From NCBI GenBank assembly GCA_031255285.1, contig JAIRSU010000033.1, forward strand, positions 1 to 36,880: 36,880 nucleotides of DNA. Reading direction: 5' to 3'. Below, in pieces: positions 32,282 through 36,880 of the stretch. The notes under the pieces are model-generated. The model had not been told where the DNA came from and ran no database searches. It was given only the letters and a program-made list of their open reading frames with translations. The number at the start of each line of letters is the position of its first letter. Within the stretch, counting starts at the first letter, position 1. Source of the stretch: Treponema sp. (GTDB lineage Bacteria; Spirochaetota; Spirochaetia; Treponematales; Breznakiellaceae). The translations under genes were made by a program, and so were the position numbers.

Positions 32282-32980
32282 GTGGAACTTCACAATACGA
32301 ACGAGGATATTGTTATATCTGAAGTAACCAATATTTTTAATTCTTTAGAAAGGAAGGAAAATCCAGAGAATATTTGTACGTGTGCACAATGCCGTATGGA
32401 CACAGCCTGTTATGTGCTTAACCGCATAAAACCGCATTACATTGTCTCCAATCGAGGCGTTGTCAGAATAGAGCAGGATGGTATAGAAAACCAGCAGAAA
32501 AAGGCAGACATTATTACTATAATTTATGAAGGTATTAAACAGATAAATAAGAATCGCCGTGTATATTCTCATGGTCTTGATATGGACGGCTCGTCTAATA
32601 TGGATAGACCTGTATTCAATATACCTACTATTGTTGGCTGTCTCTTTAATGGGGTAAATTTTACGCCGATGGAAGGTATAAAAATTGAATTGCACCGCAA
32701 TGAAGACCTTGTCACCATGATTGACAGTAACTGGCAAAACCCTTACCAGATTTTGCCTCAGAGAGAAGGGATGTTCACCTTTTGGCCCGCGCCGATTCAG
32801 GCTGAAAGTATTGATATATGCAGAGATTTCGAATTCTTAGTCAAAATCAAAGCGCCCGGTTTTGAGGAACTAAACCATCTTTTCAAGATTCCAGTAGTAA
32901 GCGAAGTACGAAACATCAGCGCCTTCTCAAGAGACAGAACATTCAAGCTTCCCGATCTCTACCTCTTTCCACCAGAATGA
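32282..32980 (+). CDS. ComFB-domain protein with a C-terminal beta-sandwich-like domain
   Basis: A 232-residue protein. Residues 1-95 match the late-competence ComFB family: HNTNEDIVISEV at the start, cysteines 32, 34 and 37 in CTCAQCRMDTACYVLNRIKP, then HYIVSNRG. ComFB proteins were recently described as cyclic-di-nucleotide receptors in cyanobacteria. Residues about 110-232 form a separate region with beta character (GCLFNGVNFTPMEGIKIEL, then GMFTFWP, ending PDLYLFPPE), like a transthyretin/carboxypeptidase-regulatory sandwich; I know no described ComFB fusion of this kind. GTG at 32282 is used because AAGGAG sits 6 nt before it. No signal peptide. It shares the neighbourhood with a PilZ protein, but on a different transcript. 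Confidence 0.75.
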   Translation: MELHNTNEDIVISEVTNIFNSLERKENPENICTCAQCRMDTACYVLNRIKPHYIVSNRGVVRIEQDGIENQQKKADIITIIYEGIKQINKNRRVYSHGLDMDGSSNMDRPVFNIPTIVGCLFNGVNFTPMEGIKIELHRNEDLVTMIDSNWQNPYQILPQREGMFTFWPAPIQAESIDICRDFEFLVKIKAPGFEELNHLFKIPVVSEVRNISAFSRDRTFKLPDLYLFPPE

Positions 32981-33029
32981 GCATGGCGTACAAGGTATAT
33001 AGCAGTGAATATAAGTAAAACGATTTTTA

Positions 33030-33102
33030 CGGGATGTAGCCTAGAGGCTAAGGCGTCTGCTTTGGGAGCAGAAGATCGGCGGTTCAAATCCGCCCATCCC
33101 GA
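33030..33102 (+). tRNA. tRNA-Pro(TGG)
   Basis: A 73-nt cloverleaf: acceptor CGGGATG/CATCCCG, D-stem GCCT/AGGC, anticodon stem TCTGC/GCAGA with loop TTTGGGA (anticodon TGG), variable loop AGATC, T-stem GGCGG/CCGCC with loop TTCAAAT, discriminator A. CCA is not encoded. The ogt ATG begins two bases after the discriminator. Confidence 0.96.
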
Positions 33103-33104
33103 CT

Positions 33105-33617
33105 ATGGCGCAAATTGTGTATACAGTTAACTTGGATACGCCGCTGGGAGCAATGCGGGCTTTCGCGGTTGATGATGGGTTGACAGGATTATGGTTCGCA
33201 GACCGCTGCCCATTTCCTGCGGAATATGGAACACCCGCTTCAATCCAGCCTCTCTTTTCAAACATCTGCGAATGGCTGAACGCCTACTTTGCAGGGCAGT
33301 TGCCTTCTGTTCCGATTCTGTTCAAGACAAATGGCACGCGGTTTCAGGAGACAGTGTGGGCTTTGCTGCAAGAGATACCCTATGGTAAAACGATTTCTTA
33401 TGGGGAGCTTGCCCAAAAAACGGCTGCTCGTATGAACATTCCGCGTATGGCCGCACAGGCAGTCGGAGGGGCAGTAGGACGCAATCCTCTGTCTATCATC
33501 ATACCGTGTCATCGCGTTGTGGGTAAAGACGGCAGTCTCACTGGCTACGGCGGCGGTCTGGAAAGAAAAAGTTTCTTGCTCCAATTGGAAAAATGCGAGG
33601 GCGTTGCTTTTATTTAG
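33105..33617 (+). CDS. ogt: Methylated-DNA-[protein]-cysteine S-methyltransferase
   Basis: A 170-residue DNA repair protein that takes the alkyl group from O6-alkylguanine onto its own cysteine. The acceptor is Cys135 in IIIPCHRVVG; the TRFQETVWALLQEIPYGKT and ISYGELAQKTA segments match the DNA-binding domain. The ATG lies two bases after the tRNA-Pro 3' end, with no ribosome-binding site. The gene is therefore probably co-transcribed with the tRNA, and cutting at the tRNA 3' end would leave an mRNA with a 2-nt leader. It is convergent with lepA, 14 bp away. Confidence 0.93.
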   Translation: MAQIVYTVNLDTPLGAMRAFAVDDGLTGLWFADRCPFPAEYGTPASIQPLFSNICEWLNAYFAGQLPSVPILFKTNGTRFQETVWALLQEIPYGKTISYGELAQKTAARMNIPRMAAQAVGGAVGRNPLSIIIPCHRVVGKDGSLTGYGGGLERKSFLLQLEKCEGVAFI

Positions 33618-33631
33618 ACGCCGTTTGTAGA

Positions 33632-35434
33632 TTACTCGTCCTTTGGCTTCAGCACCGCGAGAAAAGCGCTCTGCGGTAATTCCACATCACCCACCATACG
33701 CATACGCTTCTTGCCTTCTTTTTGTTTTTCAAGCAGCTTACGTTTACGGGTAATATCCCCGCCATAGCACTTAGCAAGTACGTCCTTGCGGAGCGGATTG
33801 ACTGTCTCTCGTGCGATGATTTGACCGCCTATAGCGCCCTGAATGGGTATCTTGAACTGCTGACGGGGAATTTCGTCCCGCAGGCGCTCACATACCACAC
33901 GAGCGCGCTCATAGGCGCCGCCTTTGAATACAAGCTGGGATAGGGCATCGACAGGTTTGCCGTTAATGAGAACATCGAGCTTTACCATTTCGGTGGACTT
34001 ATAATCGGCGACATCGTAATCAAAGGAAGCATAACCTCGGCTTATGCTCTTGAGTCTATCGTGAAAGTCAAAAAGCGCTTCGGCGAGCGGCATATCAAAT
34101 ATTAATTCCACTCGTTTCTCGTCCAAGTAGCTCATGTTGGTCTGGACTCCGCGTTTATCTATACAAAGCGTTATGACGGCGCCTAGGAAGGTTGTGGGCG
34201 TGATAATAGACGCCCGTATATATGGTTCTTCCGCGCTCTCCACTTGTCCTTCTTCGGGGTACTCTGTTGGGTTGTCGATGAGGACCTCTTCGCCGCCGCG
34301 CAGATGTACTCGGTATTTAACAGACGGCGCGGTAAAAATCACGGATTGATTGAACTCGCGTTCAAGGCGTTCCTCTATCACTTCTAAGTGCAACATTCCC
34401 AAGAAGCCGCACCGAAACCCGAAGCCAAGCGCAACGGACGAGTCTTTTTCGTAGATAAGGGAAGCGTCATTCAGCTTAAGTTTCTCAAGGCTTGTTTTTA
34501 ATTCCTCGTAATCGCTGCCGTCGAGCGGGTAAATGGATGAGAACACGACGGGCTTGACTTCGCGGAATCCGGGTAAGGGTCTGGTGCAAGGAGCATCCGC
34601 GTTGGTAACGGTATCGCCGACACGAACGTCGCTTACGGTTTTCACGCCTGCGAGAAAGTAGCCCACATCTCCGGCTGATAATTCGTCTGTCTCAACGAGC
34701 GACAGCTTGAACATACCTACGGTTTCCACTCCATAGACCGTACCGTTGGACATGAATTGCGCCTTTATGCCCGGCTTTATACGTCCTTCGAAAACGCGTA
34801 CGTGTACTACCACGCCACGATAAGGATCGTAATGACAGTCAAAGATGAGCGCCTGGAGTGGAGAATCTGCGTCTCCCTTGGGCGGTGGAATCTGACTGAC
34901 GACGGCTTCGAAGAGAGCGTCTATTCCCACGCCTTGACGGGCTGAAACTAGGAGTGCGGTATCGGAATCTAGTCCCAAATCTTTATCAATCTGTTGTTTT
35001 GTAGAAACAATATCCGCGGCTTGCATATCAATCTTGTTGACAACGGGGATGATTTCGAGGTCATGTTCAAGGGCGAGATACATATTTGAGAGCGTCTGCG
35101 CCTGCACGCCTTGGGTAGCGTCAATAAGGAGCAAAGCCCCCTCGCACGCGCTTATAGCTCTGCTCACCTCGTAAGTAAAGTCTACATGACCGGGCGTATC
35201 CACGAGGTTGAGTTCGTAGACCACGCCATCTGCGGCCGTGTAAGGTATAGTAACGGCTTGGCTCTTTATGGTGATACCCCGTTCCCGTTCAATGTCCATG
35301 TTGTCGAGTATCTGGTCTTGGAAGTTACGGTCCTCAATAAGGCGTCCCTTTTGTATAAGGCGGTCGGCAAGGGTTGACTTACCGTGGTCTATATGCGCTA
35401 TGATGCAAAAATTGCGGATAAATTGCGTTCTCAT
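33632..35434 (-). CDS. lepA: Elongation factor 4 (LepA)
   Basis: A 600-residue translational GTPase that acts on the ribosome. G1 is AHIDHGKSTLADRL, G3 DTPGHVDF, G4 NKIDM; the C-terminal region has KRKLLEKQKEGKKRM, typical of LepA. Length matches the family. I start at the ATG at 35434 (MRTQFIRNF), giving the usual N-terminus; a TTG four codons up lies inside the promoter region. The promoter's -10 box ends 7 nt before the ATG and there is no ribosome-binding site. Confidence 0.97.
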   Translation of the reverse strand: MRTQFIRNFCIIAHIDHGKSTLADRLIQKGRLIEDRNFQDQILDNMDIERERGITIKSQAVTIPYTAADGVVYELNLVDTPGHVDFTYEVSRAISACEGALLLIDATQGVQAQTLSNMYLALEHDLEIIPVVNKIDMQAADIVSTKQQIDKDLGLDSDTALLVSARQGVGIDALFEAVVSQIPPPKGDADSPLQALIFDCHYDPYRGVVVHVRVFEGRIKPGIKAQFMSNGTVYGVETVGMFKLSLVETDELSAGDVGYFLAGVKTVSDVRVGDTVTNADAPCTRPLPGFREVKPVVFSSIYPLDGSDYEELKTSLEKLKLNDASLIYEKDSSVALGFGFRCGFLGMLHLEVIEERLEREFNQSVIFTAPSVKYRVHLRGGEEVLIDNPTEYPEEGQVESAEEPYIRASIITPTTFLGAVITLCIDKRGVQTNMSYLDEKRVELIFDMPLAEALFDFHDRLKSISRGYASFDYDVADYKSTEMVKLDVLINGKPVDALSQLVFKGGAYERARVVCERLRDEIPRQQFKIPIQGAIGGQIIARETVNPLRKDVLAKCYGGDITRKRKLLEKQKEGKKRMRMVGDVELPQSAFLAVLKPKDE

Positions 35435-35441
35435 TACGTAT

Positions 35442-35471
35442 AGCATAACATAAAAGGCAGGCGAAAGACAA
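35442..35471 (-). promoter_or_regulatory. Promoter giving a leaderless lepA mRNA
   Basis: Minus strand TTGTCT (35466-35471), 18-bp spacer, TATGCT (35442-35447), then 7 nt to the ATG at 35434. The spacing matches the ABC-F and methyltransferase promoters. Confidence 0.6.
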
Positions 35472-35785
35472 GGAGGACGTCTGATTACCGGGCGGAAGCG
35501 ACGCCTTGTTCTATGGGTATTGCTGGAAAGGAAACTCTGCTCTTTTCATCCTACAATGGGATAGCGTCCGCAGGGCTTATCTGCCTAGTATTATTTATAT
35601 AACGGGGGGAGGGACGACCAACGAAACTCCCCCTCGTTTCAATCGTGAGAGAGTTTTTATTGGTCTTGGAGGTAGTCAATATGCCTCTATGGGATAGGAG
35701 CACAAAAATAGTATATACGTTCTAGAGAAGGCGTGTCAATATGCTTTTTTGAAGTTTTCAAAAATATTCAAGGTTTACGATAAAC

Positions 35786-35805
35786 CCCCGCCCCAAAGAG
35801 CGGGG
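35786..35805 (-). terminator. Possible terminator after the CsgG-like gene
   Basis: Stem CCCCGC (35786-35791) / GCGGGG (35800-35805) around 8 nt, followed on the minus strand by only GTTTAT. The T-run is too short for a confident call. Confidence 0.35.
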
Positions 35806-35908
35806 TACAGCAACAGCTGTCATTACTGCCCTCGCGATATTTAACGCCTCCCAGACTGAACCGCTCCCCTACCCCATCAATACAACGATGCCGACTGCGC
35901 CGCACCTT
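35806..35908 (-). pseudogene. Truncated partial copy of the CsgG-like gene
   Basis: The minus strand reads CGAVGIVVLMG, a TAG stop, then GSGSVWEALNIARAVMTAVAV. These match two separate parts of the neighbouring CsgG-like protein: its signal region (GAVGAIVLLG) and the stretch GGGSGWEALNIAGSAVIAVAI about 80 codons later. The intervening part is missing. At DNA level a 14-mer TTTAACGCCTCCCA is shared exactly (35840-35853 and 36588-36601), and the flanks agree at roughly three positions in four. It looks like a decayed duplicate with an internal deletion. Confidence 0.6.
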
Positions 35909-35914
35909 TTGCCG

Positions 35915-36880
35915 TTAGAATTGTTCCCGCGCCATGGTAACGATTTGGGCTGTTTGAGTGTCCAGCGCGCGGACGGTTATCCTTCCGTCCACACCGCCCG
36001 TGCTGACCGTCCCCACTATCACGATACTCGCCCCAAGCATACTTCCGATTGAAACGGCGGAGTCGTCGCTGACTTCGCCGGACATCTGGAAGTTCCGTTC
36101 CCGCCGTATCTGGTCCAACCGTCCCCTGTCAACAACGGTGAACTGTCTCGCCCTGACAAGGCTGAACTCAAGCTCATCAATGATAGTCTCCGACAGCGCA
36201 GAATCGTTTGAGCCGATGCTCAAGACCGCTACCGTGGCGTTCTGCGGCAAGGTCCTTATCAACTCCGCGTTTATCGCGGCTACCGCATCCCGTAATTTAG
36301 CCTGCGTATCTTGATCCAAACTTCTTGAACTTGAAGCCGCGTTGTAAAGAACCACGTCCCCAGTCGCGGTTATCTTCTGCGTGTTGCCTGCTCCAAAGAC
36401 GCCTATTGGGATACCTATGGGATACCCTATTGTGTTGCGTACAAAACTACGCTGAGAATCTAGCTCTCTACTGATTTCATCACTATGGTATTCAGGATCA
36501 ACATACCTAGTACTAGGATCTTCATAACGAGCAGAAGCTACAATGATTTCCGCTATAGCGACAGCTATCACTGCTGACCCCGCAATGTTTAACGCCTCCC
36601 AACCAGAACCGCCTCCGCTTATAACGATGTTCCTTACGTCTATATTTCCATACTTCCCGTATTCCCGCGTCGCAATCTTTTTCAATTCGGTGTAGGCTGT
36701 GTTTCTTATGTTTGTCTTGTTGGGAAATTGAAAAAACTGATACGAGGTGAATTGAGTTGTAACAGAACCGACTATCTCCATTTCTTGTCTTTCCCGTACT
36801 GTCATGGTCTTGTCTTCCAGAGAAACGCAGGAACCCAGCAGCCCTAGCAATACAATAGCGCCAACTGCACCGAACGCACT
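35915..36880 (-). CDS. CsgG/LpoB-like lipoprotein, 5' end beyond the window
   Basis: At least 321 codons; the frame is open to the right edge, where it encodes a hydrophobic signal segment (GAVGAIVLLGLLGSC) ending in the lipobox-like LGSC. The true start is outside the window, so the TTG near 36850 is not the start. The mature protein has an N-terminal region including NIDVRNIVISGGGSGWEALN, a small hydrophobic patch, and a C-terminal CsgG/LpoB-like domain (ATVAVLSIGSNDSALSETII, then QFTVVDRGRLDQIRRER and GASIVIVGTVS). Such lipoproteins assemble envelope structures or activate cell-wall synthases; the exact role is unknown. Confidence 0.75.
   Translation of the reverse strand, partial: SAFGAVGAIVLLGLLGSCVSLEDKTMTVRERQEMEIVGSVTTQFTSYQFFQFPNKTNIRNTAYTELKKIATREYGKYGNIDVRNIVISGGGSGWEALNIAGSAVIAVAIAEIIVASARYEDPSTRYVDPEYHSDEISRELDSQRSFVRNTIGYPIGIPIGVFGAGNTQKITATGDVVLYNAASSSRSLDQDTQAKLRDAVAAINAELIRTLPQNATVAVLSIGSNDSALSETIIDELEFSLVRARQFTVVDRGRLDQIRRERNFQMSGEVSDDSAVSIGSMLGASIVIVGTVSTGGVDGRITVRALDTQTAQIVTMAREQF

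Larger units (their letters stand above)
35435..35914. other. 480-bp gap between lepA and the CsgG-like gene
   Basis: Beside the lepA promoter it holds an 11-bp inverted repeat with one bulge (AACGGGGGGAG at 35601-35611, CTCCCCCTCGTT at 35627-35638), a terminator-like hairpin (35786-35805) and a broken copy of part of the adjacent CsgG-like gene (35806-35908). No intact gene is seen. Confidence 0.6.

Overview
The window looks like a chromosomal segment of a gut-type spirochaete, most likely a Treponema relative. This is inferred from the mix of genes: large TPR proteins, a two-domain PilZ protein, a CsgG/LpoB-like lipoprotein with a spirochaete-style lipobox, and big cytoplasmic GH13 and GH77 enzymes beside a secreted pectinesterase. 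Base composition looks mid-range and fairly even. I see no insertion sequence, phage or CRISPR array.

Layout, left to right. (1) 1-3540: the 5' end of a maltose-acetyltransferase-like gene and a methyltransferase, both leftward, then a rightward aryl-CoA ligase/ACT-domain pair and a frameshifted gene relic. (2) 3543-11918: a leftward ABC-F ATPase, divergent from a complete phosphate operon pstS-pstC-pstA-pstB-phoU-phoB-phoR. (3) 12102-21151: three leftward carbohydrate genes, namely a 1177-residue GH13 protein, a GH77 glucanotransferase and a modular secreted pectinesterase. (4) 21597-24350: rightward purD and a MATE exporter. (5) 24407-27985: a compact leftward operon of PilZ protein, TPR protein, rsmG and an FGGY-family kinase. 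(6) 28417-33617: rightward smpB, a periplasmic TPR protein, an HD-domain phosphohydrolase, a ComFB-domain protein, tRNA-Pro(TGG) and ogt. (7) 33632-36880: leftward lepA, then a CsgG-like lipoprotein cut by the right edge, with a scrambled partial copy of itself downstream.

The genes form a few working sets. The pst/pho block takes up phosphate and senses it. The GH13, GH77 and pectinesterase genes point to a polysaccharide-using heterotroph. The PilZ and ComFB proteins suggest cyclic-dinucleotide signalling, which is inferred from the domains alone.

Most unusual observations. At least six genes (methyltransferase, ABC-F, purD, PilZ gene, periplasmic TPR gene, lepA) have a good -35/-10 promoter whose -10 box ends only 6-9 nt before the start codon, with no ribosome-binding site. 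ogt starts 2 nt after the 3' end of a tRNA. Together these suggest widespread leaderless translation. PstS is circularly permuted. A possible three-way-junction RNA lies between pstC and pstA. Several intergenic regions carry short tandem repeats with a 20-23 bp period.
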